Shown: positions 54,675-64,000 of the stretch, in pieces
How positions within the stretch are numbered: position 1 is the stretch's first letter
Layout: each line of letters starts with the position of its first letter
Assembly (NCBI RefSeq): GCF_000186465.1
Contig: NZ_GL636091.1
Span: 1,659,961-1,723,960, forward strand
DNA: 64,000 bases
Direction of reading: 5' to 3'
From: Streptococcus australis ATCC 700641
GTDB taxonomy: Bacteria > Bacillota > Bacilli > Lactobacillales > Streptococcaceae
Notes under the pieces: model-generated
Databases searched by the model: none
What the model saw: the letters and a program-made list of their open reading frames with translations, nothing else
What the model was told of the DNA's origin: nothing
Made by a program: the position numbers and the translations under genes

Positions 54675-55241
54675 ATGGATAAAAAAAATGAGCTCTTGGC
54701 TGCGGCTAGAGAAGTATTTGCAGAAAAAGGCTATAAGGCAGCTGGAATTTCTGATATTGCTAAGAGAAGCCATATGGCTGTCGGATCATTTTACAAGTAT
54801 TATGAGTCCAAGGAAGCTATCTTCTTGGAGGTTTATGTAGCTGAAAATAGCCATATACGTGAGGGAATCATGCAACGCGTAGACTGGCAGGGCGAGCCCG
54901 AGGCAATCGTTGAGCAGCTTTTTGCAGTCACTTTTGAGTTGATTTCACCCAATAAAATTCTGGCTGAGTGGAACAAGCCAGGCATTTCTCAGATTCTGCA
55001 CGATTACTATAATCAGGATGCCGGACGAGCATCCAATGCCTTTCATCAGTTTCTGATTCAGACCTTCAGCCAGCGCTTGCAGGAAGAGGGCTTTTCGAAG
55101 GAGAAAATAGCTGAGATCATGAAGGTTTATGACTTGATTTATTACATAGACATGCATGTCACAGAGCAGGAATTTTCAGGCTACTTCGATAGTCTTGAGA
55201 CTTTAGTGAAATATTTTGTTAAGGGGATTTTTTCCAAATAG
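54675..55241 (+). CDS. TetR family transcriptional regulator
   Basis: The 188-residue protein has an N-terminal TetR HTH (about 5-50, with A-G-I-S-D-I-A-K-R-S-H-M-A-V-G-S-F-Y-K-Y-Y) and an all-helical ligand-binding domain. The ATG at 54675 is chosen because AAGAGG is 7 nt upstream; the ATG at 54669 is too close. Three identical-geometry palindromes lie at its own promoter and before the downstream operon, so it likely represses both until an inducer binds. The inducer is unknown. Confidence 0.9.
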   Translation: MDKKNELLAAAREVFAEKGYKAAGISDIAKRSHMAVGSFYKYYESKEAIFLEVYVAENSHIREGIMQRVDWQGEPEAIVEQLFAVTFELISPNKILAEWNKPGISQILHDYYNQDAGRASNAFHQFLIQTFSQRLQEEGFSKEKIAEIMKVYDLIYYIDMHVTEQEFSGYFDSLETLVKYFVKGIFSK

Positions 55242-55269
55242 AGGAAATTCCTTTACTTAGAAGCAAGCA

Positions 55270-55297
55270 TGAATGAATTTTTAAAATCATTCATTCA
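55270..55297 (+). promoter_or_regulatory. TetR operator 2
   Basis: TGAATGAA-N12-TTCATTCA, with the same arms and spacing as operator 1, lies between the TetR gene and the small membrane-protein operon. Confidence 0.8.
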
Positions 55298-55313
55298 TAA
55301 ACAAAAGGAGGTG

Positions 55314-55370
55314 ATGTCTTATGTAGTGCGAATAGGAATTGGAAGGTATTCAAGAAATGTGATTGGATAA
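55314..55370 (+). CDS. Possible 18-codon small ORF between operators 2 and 3
   Basis: An ATG within AAAGGAGGTGATG opens an 18-residue frame ending at a TAA (55368-55370). The ribosome site is excellent, but it is only about 2 nt from this ATG; another ATG at 55321 is followed at once by TAG. It could be a leader ORF, a gene remnant, or chance. No similarity is recognised. Confidence 0.25.
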   Translation: MSYVVRIGIGRYSRNVIG

Positions 55371-55400
55371 GTATAAAGTGAATTATTTTTTAAAAAGTTT

Positions 55401-55428
55401 TGAATGAATATTAGAAATCGTTCATTCA
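55401..55428 (+). promoter_or_regulatory. TetR operator 3
   Basis: A third TGAATGAA-N12-TTCATTCA palindrome lies about 47 bp before the small membrane-protein start. Operators 2 and 3 are 131 bp apart, which would permit cooperative binding or looping. Confidence 0.8.
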
Positions 55429-55474
55429 AAAACGGAAAGTGAGGAAATGAATGAATAAGCAAGGAGGATTTGCT

Positions 55475-55798
55475 ATGAGCGGATTGGCTATTTTGGGTAT
55501 CTGTCTGGTGCTGATTGGTCTTTTGACCATTGGTTACGGCGGTGCGACAGTTGGTTTTAGTTTAAGTGTGGATTTTCAGTCATTTTTAGTCGGAGGTCTC
55601 ATCGTTGTCCTGATCGGAGCAGCTTTGATTCCGGGCTTGCCGGCAGTTGTTAAGCTGACGGCACTGGCTTTGACAACTTTGTCATTGCTGATGTACATTC
55701 ACATGATGCCAGATTTAGAGTTCATGCTTATGCTCATCTCAGATGTCGTGGTTTTAGGCTTTGCGGCTTGGTTTGCTATCCTTTTTTTAAGAAAGTAG
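55475..55798 (+). CDS. Small four-TM membrane protein of the TetR operon
   Basis: The 107-residue protein consists of about four hydrophobic segments (3-22, 33-53, 57-77 and 83-104) with short glycine-rich loops and no long polar part. The ATG at 55475 has AAGGAGG 7 nt upstream; the upstream ATG at 55451 is weaker. The gene starts downstream of TetR operators 2 and 3 and is followed at once by the NrdI-like gene. No family is recognised; small efflux or phage-shock-like membrane proteins have similar layouts. Confidence 0.8.
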   Translation: MSGLAILGICLVLIGLLTIGYGGATVGFSLSVDFQSFLVGGLIVVLIGAALIPGLPAVVKLTALALTTLSLLMYIHMMPDLEFMLMLISDVVVLGFAAWFAILFLRK

Positions 55799-55801
55799 GT
55801 G

Positions 55802-56155
55802 ATGAAGATGATTGTAGTTTATGATTCAAATACTGGTATTGGTAAACGATTTGCAGAATCACTGGGCTATCCGACCCAGACTATCAAGGAGAAACTGGAA
55901 GAGCCCTGTATTCTCATTACTCGAAATGCTGGTGCTGGGAAAATTCCCTGGTCTACCAAACGCTTTATCAAGAAACATCCTGGGCTGATTAAAGGTTTTG
56001 TTAATAATGGTGACTCTGTTAAACACGGCCGGACCTTCTGCGGGGCGACTGCCTTGATTATCGAAAAATATGGGCTCCAGCATATCTGCGATATTGACCG
56101 AGGCGGTAGTCCAGAAGATGTCGAGACTGTGCAGGAATTTTTGGCGGAGTGCTAG
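55802..56155 (+). CDS. NrdI-like flavodoxin
   Basis: The 117-residue protein resembles NrdI, the flavodoxin that activates class Ib ribonucleotide reductase. It has an FMN-loop-like V-Y-D-S-N-T-G-I-G-K-R-F at the N-terminus, E-x-P-C-I-L-I-T-R-N-A-G in the middle, and the family-typical G-S-P-E-D-V-E-T-V-Q-E-F-L near the end. It differs from standard NrdI at several loops, and no nrdE or nrdF is nearby. It is therefore probably a divergent paralogue with another role. It begins 3 nt after the membrane protein stop. Confidence 0.75.
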   Translation: MKMIVVYDSNTGIGKRFAESLGYPTQTIKEKLEEPCILITRNAGAGKIPWSTKRFIKKHPGLIKGFVNNGDSVKHGRTFCGATALIIEKYGLQHICDIDRGGSPEDVETVQEFLAEC

Positions 56156-56187
56156 TCTCATCAAGTTTCGTAAAATGGAGGACTCGT

Positions 56188-56373
56188 ATGTCTAGATTCA
56201 AGAAAATTGGGAGCTTGTTTCTGGCTCTGATTTCTGTCTTTATCCTAACGGCCTGCGGGCATGTACAGAAAGAGCCCGACACTTTAGATAAGACGGAAAG
56301 AAATTCTTCTAAACAAGAAGAAGCAGATCAGAATCAGGTAGACGCAACTTCCAGTGCGTCACAGAAAGATTGA
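56188..56373 (+). CDS. Small lipoprotein of the TetR operon
   Basis: The 61-residue precursor has a basic N-terminus, a hydrophobic core and the lipobox L-T-A-C (cysteine about residue 23). The mature tail of about 40 residues is polar and Asp/Glu/Ser-rich. It would be lipidated and matured by signal peptidase II. GGAGG lies 6 nt before the ATG at 56188; the longer frame from 56149 overlaps the NrdI-like gene and lacks a signal. Function is unknown. Confidence 0.8.
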   Translation: MSRFKKIGSLFLALISVFILTACGHVQKEPDTLDKTERNSSKQEEADQNQVDATSSASQKD

Positions 56374-56448
56374 CTTTTTTGTCAAAATAGAAGAGCTTAA
56401 TTTGTTCAATGATTTTTAGATCATCTGTTGACCTGTTTTGCGTATCAA

Positions 56449-56628
56449 TAGAGGATGGAACAAAAGTCCTAGCCTCTCAATTGTCTTTGGATTGTCGAGC
56501 AAGACGCAGTGGTTGAGTGGGCTCTACTACGCTGATTTCATCAGCTTTTACAGCCCTACTCAACTGTGCGGAGGTGGGACGACGAAATCGAATTCTAACG
56601 AATTACCGATTTCTGTCCCACTCTCTTT
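56449..56628. repeat. R1 repeat, copy 4
   Basis: This 180-bp copy is in direct orientation with copy 3. Clear stems are 56513-56523 with 56552-56563, an inner GCTGAT/ATCAGC pair (56531-56545), and 56574-56597 with 56600-56621 (GTGGGAC, GAAATCG and AATTC each pairing in order). It ends 8 bp before the DUF4298 stop codon. Its left end is slightly diverged (GATGGAACA in place of GCTGGGACA). Confidence 0.92.
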
Positions 56629-56636
56629 TTGTGTTC

Positions 56637-56942
56637 TTATCGTTCTTTTAACATCTTAGTCGCAAGGTCTAGCATTTCCACTGCCTTTTGGTAGTGCTCG
56701 TCCAACAAATCGTAGACGGCATCTTCCGATAAGACGCCACAGTAGACCTCTTCAGGAAAGTCTGGTTGATTGGACAGTTCGACATCCTCCATGTAGACCT
56801 GGCTAGTGTAGTAATCGCGAAGGGTGATATAGCGAGACTGGCCAGCTTCCACTCGTTGCAAACAGGCTTCAAGCTCTTCGATTAAGCCTTGGTAGACCTT
56901 GAGATGGCTTTCCATCTCTTGGATTCGTTCGATAGGCGTCAT
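56637..56942 (-). CDS. DUF4298 family protein
   Basis: The 101-residue acidic, mostly helical cytoplasmic protein matches the DUF4298 family (M-E-x-H-L-K/N-type start, a central [10 protein letters not shown] segment and a helical C-terminus). Its ATG overlaps the addA stop region by 4 nt, so it is translated from the addAB message. Function is unknown; the coupling suggests a link to, or at least co-expression with, the recombination nuclease. Confidence 0.85.
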   Translation of the reverse strand: MTPIERIQEMESHLKVYQGLIEELEACLQRVEAGQSRYITLRDYYTSQVYMEDVELSNQPDFPEEVYCGVLSEDAVYDLLDEHYQKAVEMLDLATKMLKER

Positions 56943-59900
56943 GATGGATCCGTTCTATCTGCTAGAGAAACGACTTGCAGCTGCTCACCACCCAGTAAAA
57001 TCAAATAGGATTCAAGCCGGTCCACCCCATAAGAGCGTCGGAGGGCTTCCGCGTAGAGCTCCAGTTGAGCATGGTAACGATCTAGCAAGTCCTGAGGGTT
57101 GCGGTAACGGTCTGTCTTGTAGTCAAAGAGCAGGATCCGATCTTCCAAAAGGAGGTAACCGTCTAAGATCCCCCGGACCACAAAGTCCTGACCACTAGTT
57201 GGATCCGTTTTGAGCATGGCAAAGGGTGCTTCACGATGAACCTTGTCTGCCTCCTTGAGCAAAAGTTGGCCCAAGTCAGTCTGGAAGAAGGCCAAGACCT
57301 TCTTAAGGTCGATTCGCTCCTTGACAGCTGGGCTGGCATTGACCTCTTGGAGGACCATTGCTAGGCTCTCCATGGTTGGAATCGTCGTCAATGGGATCCG
57401 TTGCATCAGTTCGTGCAGGGCACTACCGACTGTTGCTCCTGTCACAGCTTCTTCCTTGCCGAATTTTGGAAACTCAAAGCTTGGTAAGGCAAGATCCCCT
57501 TTTTCCATGAGGTCCACTCCTTCGATATCTTGGATAGGTTCATAGAATTTTTTGATTTGACTTGGAGTCCGCACACTAGGGAGTTGGATAGCTGCTTGGT
57601 ACTGGGTGTTGAGCCGGTCCACAGATTCTAAGACATCCAGGGCACGGCGAATCTCTTCTGATTGGCGATTGTCCTTGAGGTCATCGACTGGGAGGGACGT
57701 CTTAACCTCCAAGTGACCGATTTGCTCCGGCGTCAAGTCTTGGTCGGTCACAAAGCGTGTCTGATAGGCCAAATGTTGCTGGGCAAAGACGGCTTGGATA
57801 GCATAGAGCCAGTCTTGGAAACAATTGATTTCCTTGCGAAGAGCTGGACTTAAGCGTCCATTGACACTGGCTCCCCATTTTTTCTCTTCCAATTTATCTT
57901 GCCGGCCCTTGCCCACCAGATAAAGCTTGCGCTCTGCCCGGGTCATAGCGACATAGAGAAGGCGCATCTGTTCCGATAAGGCAGCCAGACGAATTTCCTC
58001 GACATTTCGCTGGTAAGGCAGGGTCTCAATGACCAATCGAACGGCCTCAGGAAGTCCCTCTTGATCAGACTCGACAGGGAGATTCGCAATATACTTGATG
58101 CCCACCCCATTTTTCCGACTGATCACGGCATTTGTCGACAGTTCCTTTCCGACAAACTTTTTATCGGTATTAAGGATAAAGACATAGGGGAACTCAAGTC
58201 CCTTGCTCTTATGGATGGTCATAAGCTGGACAGCATCCTTAGGAACTGCCTGGGCAACATTGGCCAAGTCGTGCTGATTTTCCAAGATCTTATCAATCAT
58301 GGAAATAAAGCGAGGCAAGCCCTTGAAGCTAGAGCTTTCGAAGTCATTTGCCCGAAGGGTCAAGGCATAGAGATTGGCCTGCCGTTGGGCTCCATTTGGT
58401 AAGGCACCCACATAATCATAATAGTGGCGATCCTGATAAATCTTCCAGAGCAGATCATAGAGAGAATGCGTCTGGGCGTAGTCACGCCAGGCATCTAGTG
58501 TCTCCATAAAGCGAGTGAGTTTGTCTCTTAAGCTCGCATCGATCAACTGAGGAGCACTTCCAGTCTGGTCTAAGGCATGCTGCAGTTTCTCATATAGATT
58601 CTCTGCTTTTTTGCCTTCACCTCTCTGTAAGGCTAAACGGGCCAACTGGTCCTCGTCAAATTCAAACATGGCTGATTTCATGAGGGCCACCAAAGGATAG
58701 TCCTGTAAGGGATTGTTAATGGTACGAAGGGTATCCAAGAGGACCATGACCTCAACCGACTGGAGGTAGTTTTCCTCTCCCCCGTCCGCAACGATAGGAA
58801 TCTGATAGGCTTCAAAGGCTGAAAGAACCTTGTCGTTCCGGGTCCGAGAAGCCGTTAAAAGCGTCATATCCTTGAAAGGTACCCCCTCTTCATTGTGGAG
58901 GCGGATGATCTCCTTGATGACAAAAAGGACTTCACCTGAGGATAGACTATCCCCTTCTTGCTCCTCGTCTTCACCTGTTTCATCCACTTCCTGACTGCCA
59001 TCATAGAGCAGGAACTCCGTCTCATAGGCAGGCGTTGGCTCCTTCTTCTCTGGATTGCCCGCAATCAAGCGATGGCTCTGGTCATAGAGAATTTCTCCAA
59101 CTTCCTCATCCATGAGGCGTTCAAAGACATGGTTGGTCGCTTCTAAAACCTCTACATGGCTACGGAAATTCTCCTTGAGCAGAATCAATTTGCCATCTGC
59201 CCCTTCTTCTTGGTAGGCCTTAAACTTGTCATTAAAAATCTGGGGATCCGCCTGACGGAAGCGGTAGATAGACTGCTTAATATCTCCCACCATGAAGCGG
59301 TTGCGCCCATTGGACAAGAGCTCCAACATCCGCTCTTGGGTGTGGTTGGTATCCTGGTACTCATCGACCATAACCTCGTGGTAGCGCTCCTGATAGAGCT
59401 TGCGGATATGAGGAAATTCTTCTAGAATCTGGATGGCAAAATGGCTGATGTCGCCAAACTCAAAGGCATTTTCCTGCTTCTTGCGCTCCAAATAAGCAAT
59501 CGAGAAAGCTTGGACAAAATCCCTGAGCAAGACTAGCAAAGGCAAGGGCTCATCCTTGAAGCGAAACTGATAGGTCAATTGGTAGTGCTGGGAAGCTGCT
59601 GCCCGCAAGGCTTCGATCCGTTCTTTACGTTCGTCATTGAAGGCAGTAGCTAGCTCTTTCAGGTCTTCTTTTCGTGTCGTGATGGTCAGGCTTCGTCCTC
59701 CGCTAGCACGAGAGATCAAGACCACCCGCTCTAAGACCTCAAAGATGGCTTCCTGGCTGGACTGCTCATTGAGTCCCGCAATTAAGTCTTGAATAGCGGT
59801 AACATTCTCTTGGTACTTGGCCCCAGAAAAGGCTTGCCCCTCATTGGCCAGGTGGAAGGTAAAGAAAGATTCCAGTTCAAAGAGTTGCTCTTTTACCTCT

Positions 59901-60622
59901 TGGGCCAACTGGTCCAAGGCTTCATTATAGTCCAGATCCTGATAACCTTTGAGGAAGGACTCCTCCAACCAGGCTTGGGGATCCGCAGTGGATTGGAGGA
60001 AGTCTACCAGTGCATAAACCTGGTCCTTAAACCCAGCTAGCGACTTGCCCTTTCCTGTAAAGTTCTTAACTAGGCGACTAAAGAGGCGGTCAGGTCCTTG
60101 CACCTCATAAAAGCGCTCAAAGACTTGTTCAAAACAGTCATTCTTGAGTAAGGACTGCTCGCTCGCACTTTGAAGGATGCGGAAGGTCGGTGAGAGCCCC
60201 AATAAATAGCCGTATTTGGAGACCAGTCGCTGCGTGAAGGCATCCATGGTCCCGATATCACTAGTTGGTAATTCTGCAATTTGTTGAGCCAAGTGGTGCT
60301 TGAGCTCCTCATCCTGGCTAGCCTTAAGACTTTTCTCTAACTCTTTTTCTAAACGTTCCTTGAGCTCAGTCGCTGCCTTGACGGTAAAGGTCGAGATAAA
60401 CAATTGCTGGATAGAAATCCCCCGATGCAACTGATCCAGGATCCGTTGAACCATGACAAAGGTCTTTCCAGATCCAGCCGAAGCTGATACTAGGATATTG
60501 GTCCCTGACGAATAGATGGCTTCTATCTGCTCAGGCGTCCGTTTTTGTTCCTTGTCAGACTGGGCCTCCTGGATTTGGAGGTCTTGAATCTGAACGGGAC
60601 TTAAAAATTCAATTGGCTTCAT
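56939..60622 (-). CDS. addA: ATP-dependent helicase/nuclease AddA (RexA)
   Basis: The 1227-residue subunit has a UvrD-type helicase with Walker [10 protein letters not shown] (46-54) and Walker [10 protein letters not shown] (about 412-420). Its C-terminal RecB-like nuclease has the motif L-F-D-Y-K-T-D-R (about 1171-1178). With AddB it resects double-strand breaks and loads RecA at Chi sites. The start overlaps addB by 4 nt. Confidence 0.96.
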   Translation of the reverse strand: MKPIEFLSPVQIQDLQIQEAQSDKEQKRTPEQIEAIYSSGTNILVSASAGSGKTFVMVQRILDQLHRGISIQQLFISTFTVKAATELKERLEKELEKSLKASQDEELKHHLAQQIAELPTSDIGTMDAFTQRLVSKYGYLLGLSPTFRILQSASEQSLLKNDCFEQVFERFYEVQGPDRLFSRLVKNFTGKGKSLAGFKDQVYALVDFLQSTADPQAWLEESFLKGYQDLDYNEALDQLAQEVKEQLFELESFFTFHLANEGQAFSGAKYQENVTAIQDLIAGLNEQSSQEAIFEVLERVVLISRASGGRSLTITTRKEDLKELATAFNDERKERIEALRAAASQHYQLTYQFRFKDEPLPLLVLLRDFVQAFSIAYLERKKQENAFEFGDISHFAIQILEEFPHIRKLYQERYHEVMVDEYQDTNHTQERMLELLSNGRNRFMVGDIKQSIYRFRQADPQIFNDKFKAYQEEGADGKLILLKENFRSHVEVLEATNHVFERLMDEEVGEILYDQSHRLIAGNPEKKEPTPAYETEFLLYDGSQEVDETGEDEEQEGDSLSSGEVLFVIKEIIRLHNEEGVPFKDMTLLTASRTRNDKVLSAFEAYQIPIVADGGEENYLQSVEVMVLLDTLRTINNPLQDYPLVALMKSAMFEFDEDQLARLALQRGEGKKAENLYEKLQHALDQTGSAPQLIDASLRDKLTRFMETLDAWRDYAQTHSLYDLLWKIYQDRHYYDYVGALPNGAQRQANLYALTLRANDFESSSFKGLPRFISMIDKILENQHDLANVAQAVPKDAVQLMTIHKSKGLEFPYVFILNTDKKFVGKELSTNAVISRKNGVGIKYIANLPVESDQEGLPEAVRLVIETLPYQRNVEEIRLAALSEQMRLLYVAMTRAERKLYLVGKGRQDKLEEKKWGASVNGRLSPALRKEINCFQDWLYAIQAVFAQQHLAYQTRFVTDQDLTPEQIGHLEVKTSLPVDDLKDNRQSEEIRRALDVLESVDRLNTQYQAAIQLPSVRTPSQIKKFYEPIQDIEGVDLMEKGDLALPSFEFPKFGKEEAVTGATVGSALHELMQRIPLTTIPTMESLAMVLQEVNASPAVKERIDLKKVLAFFQTDLGQLLLKEADKVHREAPFAMLKTDPTSGQDFVVRGILDGYLLLEDRILLFDYKTDRYRNPQDLLDRYHAQLELYAEALRRSYGVDRLESYLILLGGEQLQVVSLADRTDPS

Positions 60623-63600
60623 CGACTCAATTCCTCCTTCATTTTTTCTATCCAGACCTGACGAAGCTTGTCACCAACTGGGCGTTTCTCGTACTGTCTT
60701 GGATCCAGTTTCTCCAAGAAGCGAGCTTGTCCTAAGTGGAGATTGGCTTCAAATCCTGTAATCGATTTGTATTGTTCTACATATGGAGCAATGCTTCGAC
60801 CATTTTCAGTATAAGGGTTGATAGCAAAGTCTCCCGATAAGATGCCCTGGGCTGCTTGTTGATAGAGATGGGCATTATAGAGTAAGAGCAGATCTAGCTC
60901 CTCTTGACTCAGGAGCATGGCCTTGTTTTTCTCATAGTTCTCGTCAAGTTGGCTAGCCTGATCTGCCAAGAATAGACCCTTGTATTGCTGGGTTTTTAGA
61001 ACGGCTTGGACAGCATCATCGACCGCCTTGGTATCCTTGAGAAGCACCAAAGGATCCGTCATCTGCAAGTACATGGCTCCAAAAATCCCCTTGTCAGGAT
61101 CAAAGTCCTGAAAGTCTTTGATAGCGGACAGATAGGTTGGCAATTGGGAGTTGAGACCGTTAAAGAACTTCTCAAAATTAAACTTGGTCTCACTGGACTT
61201 GTAGTCCACCACTCCCAAAGCTCCTGTATCAGACAGCCGGTCAATCCGATCGACCTTGCCCTTGACCAAGAGCGGACGACCATCTTCTAGGGTTAAGAAG
61301 GGACGATCTGCCTGGCCGAAGAGAGCTTCTTCTCCAATGGTTTCAATGCGATCATTGTGAGCGAGGACACGTCCCGTTGCCCGAGCGGTATCCAGAAGCA
61401 ATTCTTTTGAAAAAGCAGCCATGGCATTCTCCTGATAAAGGAGGGCAAACTCTGTCTCCTGGCTGGTTTCGCGAATGGCCTTGTTCAAGCGCTCATCAAA
61501 ATCTCCTTCTGAAGGATCTTTTAGCACCCGTTCAAAAATTCGGTGCAAGAAATTCCCATGGCTTCTCGCATCTGGTCGCAAGTGCCACTCCTCTTGCAAG
61601 CCCAAGACATAGTGGAGATAATAGCTATATTGGTTTTGGTAGTAGGTGTTGAGAGCTGAAGCAGATAAAGACAGAGCCTGACCTTTAGGATAAAGGGCTT
61701 CAAGGGTCTCATCTTCTAGGACCTTGGTCGTCAAGTTTTGGCTAATTTGTGGGATGTGCAAGTCTTCTGACGCTAATTTCTTCCGAAGGACACGAATGGC
61801 AACCGCCCAGAAGGTCGCTTCTTCCTTGCTCAACTCCTGGTCAATTTCTCCCTGGTGCAATTCAATCAATCGAGCTAAGAGAGCCTGGTAAGAACCCATG
61901 TCTTGACTAGAGGCTGTTGCCTTCTTCGAAATGACAGATAAATTGAGGGGGGCCTTGGTCAGCTCGAGCAAGTAAGGGGACATCTTGTCATCCACCTCGT
62001 TGACTAAAATAGGACTGGACAAGACCAACTGTTTGGTGGCTGCATTGAAGAGGGACAGGGCGACGAAGCGATTCTTCCGTAAGTTGTCCTGACTGGCAAT
62101 TTGGAGATTGGCCTGTTCGTCTGAAGCTTGGTTCAAGACCTGGCGCTCCTCATCCGTCAGCAAGGATTGGTCCTTGGCAATCTTAGGGAAGCGCTCCTGG
62201 GTCAAACCAATGGCATAGACATAAGGAGCTGATAGAGGTTCGATCAAATCATAAGACTGAACTGTCACCACATCGACAGTCGCTGGAACCGTCCGATAAC
62301 TTGCCAACAACATCCCTGATAAGAGGATGCTTAGGAAATCATCCAAAGTCACCTTCATCTGTTCAAAAACTTGGGCAAATTGCTCTAGTACATGGCTAAA
62401 GGACTTCCAGACTTGATCATAGCGTTCCATCTCCTGCTCTGAACCACGACCGGCCAACTGTTGCATATTTTGAGCCAACTGACCCTCCTGGAAAAACTGG
62501 GCAAACTTCTTCAGCAGTCCCTGGCTGGTCTGACTCTTAGTCTTATAAAATTCCTGCAGAGGACTGATCACTTGCTGGCGAATCTGATTGAGACGCTCTA
62601 GGTCAAATTTGTCCTGGTGGTTGGCTGTAAAGTCACGAGAAAAGGCAGCCAGACCCTTAATCTCTGCAAAGCGAACATATTGTTCGAAATGGTCGATATC
62701 CTCTCGTGTCAGCGTCCCATAGAGCCCAGTCTTCAAGAGATTGACCACATCCTCGGTCAAAAACCGATAGCGACGAAGACGGTCCAAGTATTCCACCCAT
62801 TGGACCAGGGGATGCTGGGCCATAGATTCACTCTTTCCGAGATAGAAAGGAATCTGGTACTGGTCAAAGATGGTCTTGAGCTGGAGCTGATAAGCATCCA
62901 CATCTCCCAAGAGGACCCGAATGTCTTTGTACCGTGCGCCCTCATAGAGGCGCTGGCGAATGGAGCGGGCAACGGCTTCTAGCTCTTCCTTTTGATGATT
63001 ACAAGTCCAAATCTCTACGGCTTCTCGATCTTGATCAGACAGCTCTACATCGACCTCTGTAAAGTCATAGCGAGCTTCCAAGATCCGCGTCATGCGGCTA
63101 AAGGCATCCTCTTTTCCTTGACCGACGTAGCTTGGTGTAACCTGGTAGGTCCTAGCCAAGTCTAGCAAGAAATCGACACTGGCCTGGTAGAGATTGCCCT
63201 CACGAAAGCTCGAGCGATAGGCCTTCTCACTGGCATAGGCCCCGATAATGATCTCGACACCCTTGTCATGTAGCAAATAAACCAGGTAGTCCTCCTCAGC
63301 TGAGAAACGGGTAAAGCCATCAATCACTAAGGCCAAATCCTTTAACTCCTCATCCAAATCTCCCTTGATAAGGTGAGAGGCAAAACTAGCCAACTTAGAC
63401 TCAGACTCAAAGGCGCCTGCAACTAACTGGTCTTGAACAGCCTTCAAGATATGGACCAAGTCTTCTCTCTTTTCCTGATCTGGCAAGGCATCCAAGTCGG
63501 ATGCTGTCATCTGGGCAGACTGCAACTCATGAAAGAGCTGGATCAATTGTTGGATAAACTGGGGATCCTTCTTGAGACGGGCATAGACCTTGAGCTCTTC

Positions 63601-63897
63601 ATCCGGCATCTGAGAAAGCACCTTAAAAAAGAGCATGCCGAGACCGATATCATCGAGCGACTCCTGTTGGTGGCTTTCATTGAGGGTGAAATAGCGAGCC
63701 ATTTGGGCAAAGCGCGTAATGGTAATGGCAAAAGAAGCCTTCTGGTCGAGGAGTTGCAAGACCTTGCCTTCCTTTTCGAAAGACAGGGAGTTGGGGGCGA
63801 TATAAAAGACCCGCTTCCCTTCAGCAACCAAGCGATTGGCTTCATCCACCAAGACCTGGGTTAAAGGCGTTCGAATATCTGTATAGACTAATTTCAT
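60619..63897 (-). CDS. addB: ATP-dependent nuclease subunit AddB (RexB)
   Basis: The 1092-residue subunit has a helicase-like N-terminus without a recognisable Walker A loop (I-A-P-N-S-L-S-F-E in its place). Its C-terminal nuclease has the motif [10 protein letters not shown] (about 868-877). The four cysteines that hold an iron-sulfur cluster in Bacillus AddB are absent: the regions around 745 and 1040 carry Tyr, Ala, Ser and Gly instead, and I see only one cysteine in the whole protein. This agrees with the RexB branch of streptococci. It is the first gene of addB-addA-DUF4298. Confidence 0.95.
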   Translation of the reverse strand: MKLVYTDIRTPLTQVLVDEANRLVAEGKRVFYIAPNSLSFEKEGKVLQLLDQKASFAITITRFAQMARYFTLNESHQQESLDDIGLGMLFFKVLSQMPDEELKVYARLKKDPQFIQQLIQLFHELQSAQMTASDLDALPDQEKREDLVHILKAVQDQLVAGAFESESKLASFASHLIKGDLDEELKDLALVIDGFTRFSAEEDYLVYLLHDKGVEIIIGAYASEKAYRSSFREGNLYQASVDFLLDLARTYQVTPSYVGQGKEDAFSRMTRILEARYDFTEVDVELSDQDREAVEIWTCNHQKEELEAVARSIRQRLYEGARYKDIRVLLGDVDAYQLQLKTIFDQYQIPFYLGKSESMAQHPLVQWVEYLDRLRRYRFLTEDVVNLLKTGLYGTLTREDIDHFEQYVRFAEIKGLAAFSRDFTANHQDKFDLERLNQIRQQVISPLQEFYKTKSQTSQGLLKKFAQFFQEGQLAQNMQQLAGRGSEQEMERYDQVWKSFSHVLEQFAQVFEQMKVTLDDFLSILLSGMLLASYRTVPATVDVVTVQSYDLIEPLSAPYVYAIGLTQERFPKIAKDQSLLTDEERQVLNQASDEQANLQIASQDNLRKNRFVALSLFNAATKQLVLSSPILVNEVDDKMSPYLLELTKAPLNLSVISKKATASSQDMGSYQALLARLIELHQGEIDQELSKEEATFWAVAIRVLRKKLASEDLHIPQISQNLTTKVLEDETLEALYPKGQALSLSASALNTYYQNQYSYYLHYVLGLQEEWHLRPDARSHGNFLHRIFERVLKDPSEGDFDERLNKAIRETSQETEFALLYQENAMAAFSKELLLDTARATGRVLAHNDRIETIGEEALFGQADRPFLTLEDGRPLLVKGKVDRIDRLSDTGALGVVDYKSSETKFNFEKFFNGLNSQLPTYLSAIKDFQDFDPDKGIFGAMYLQMTDPLVLLKDTKAVDDAVQAVLKTQQYKGLFLADQASQLDENYEKNKAMLLSQEELDLLLLYNAHLYQQAAQGILSGDFAINPYTENGRSIAPYVEQYKSITGFEANLHLGQARFLEKLDPRQYEKRPVGDKLRQVWIEKMKEELSR

Positions 63898-63928
63898 AAT
63901 GTTAGGATTCCTGTAAAATGATAGTTCT

Positions 63929-63937
63929 ATTATACCA
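63929..63937 (-). promoter_or_regulatory. Extended -10 promoter of addBA
   Basis: TGGTATAAT (63937-63929) on the minus strand lies about 32 nt upstream of the addB ATG. The last 60 bases of the window show no further supported feature. Confidence 0.72.
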
Positions 63938-64000
63938 TCTTTGCGCCTTTTCTACAGGGATTTTCCTAGAGTTCTGGCGATTCAAAGCAGATAAAAAAGA

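Overview
The window is a chromosomal segment of a low-to-moderate GC Firmicute, almost certainly an oral/viridans-type Streptococcus. Evidence: the rexA/rexB (addAB) pair, the L21-Prp-L27 block with a cleavable L27 N-terminus, rmlACB, pepV, a DUF6556-type and a DUF3042-type small protein, an MtaR-like LysR regulator, and many extended -10 (TGnTATAAT) promoters. I cannot fix the species. No rRNA, tRNA, CRISPR array, phage or intact insertion sequence is visible. Most genes lie on the minus strand in tightly packed operons.

Layout. 1-10 kb: two proteins sharing a short W-F-GR-E motif, a rhodanese, PrdX, a uracil-DNA glycosylase, PepV, a nitroreductase, a phosphoesterase, UvrC, a CPBP protease and an HD-domain pseudogene. 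10-18 kb: two uncharacterised membrane proteins, then a six-gene operon from hemW to a second CPBP protein. 17.6-19.5 kb: an ABC-F gene on the plus strand behind a complete transcription attenuator (promoter, 3-codon uORF, competing hairpins, terminator). 19.5-19.8 kb: a deletion scar joining the start of proB to the end of proC. 19.9-23.4 kb: rluD, lspA, a LysR regulator, and rpmA-prp-rplU with an L21 leader. 23.5-29.9 kb: a gluconeogenic module (ccpN-like, PPDK regulatory protein and class III FBPase, divergent from PPDK). 30-33.7 kb: thiI-iscS and two surface or secreted unknowns. 34-37.7 kb: rmlACB and a ZIP transporter. 38-44.9 kb: an FAD oxidase, a Nif3-like protein, trmK, a YghU-like protein, adenosine deaminase, a DnaD-family protein, metA and apt. 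45-53 kb: recJ and the seven-gene miaA-hflX-rnz operon. 53.2-56.6 kb: an accessory island. 56.6-64 kb: a DUF4298 protein, addA and addB.

Two dispersed, highly structured repeat families stand out. R1 (about 180 bp, four copies) abuts the stop codon of a minus-strand gene in every case. R2 (about 138 bp, three copies) shows compensatory base changes in its stems. Two directly repeated R1 copies bracket the island, which holds a membrane protein, a TetR regulator with three identical-geometry operators, a small membrane protein, an NrdI-like flavodoxin and a lipoprotein.

The regulatory logic is unusually legible. A methionine-type LysR regulator is encoded 22 kb from a metA promoter carrying two MET-box-like palindromes at the positions a LysR activator would use. 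CcpN-like boxes sit on the PPDK promoter beside the ccpN-like gene. The ABC-F leader has the architecture of antibiotic-responsive ribosome-mediated attenuation. uvrC and hemW have -10 elements so close to the ATG that leaderless transcripts are predicted.
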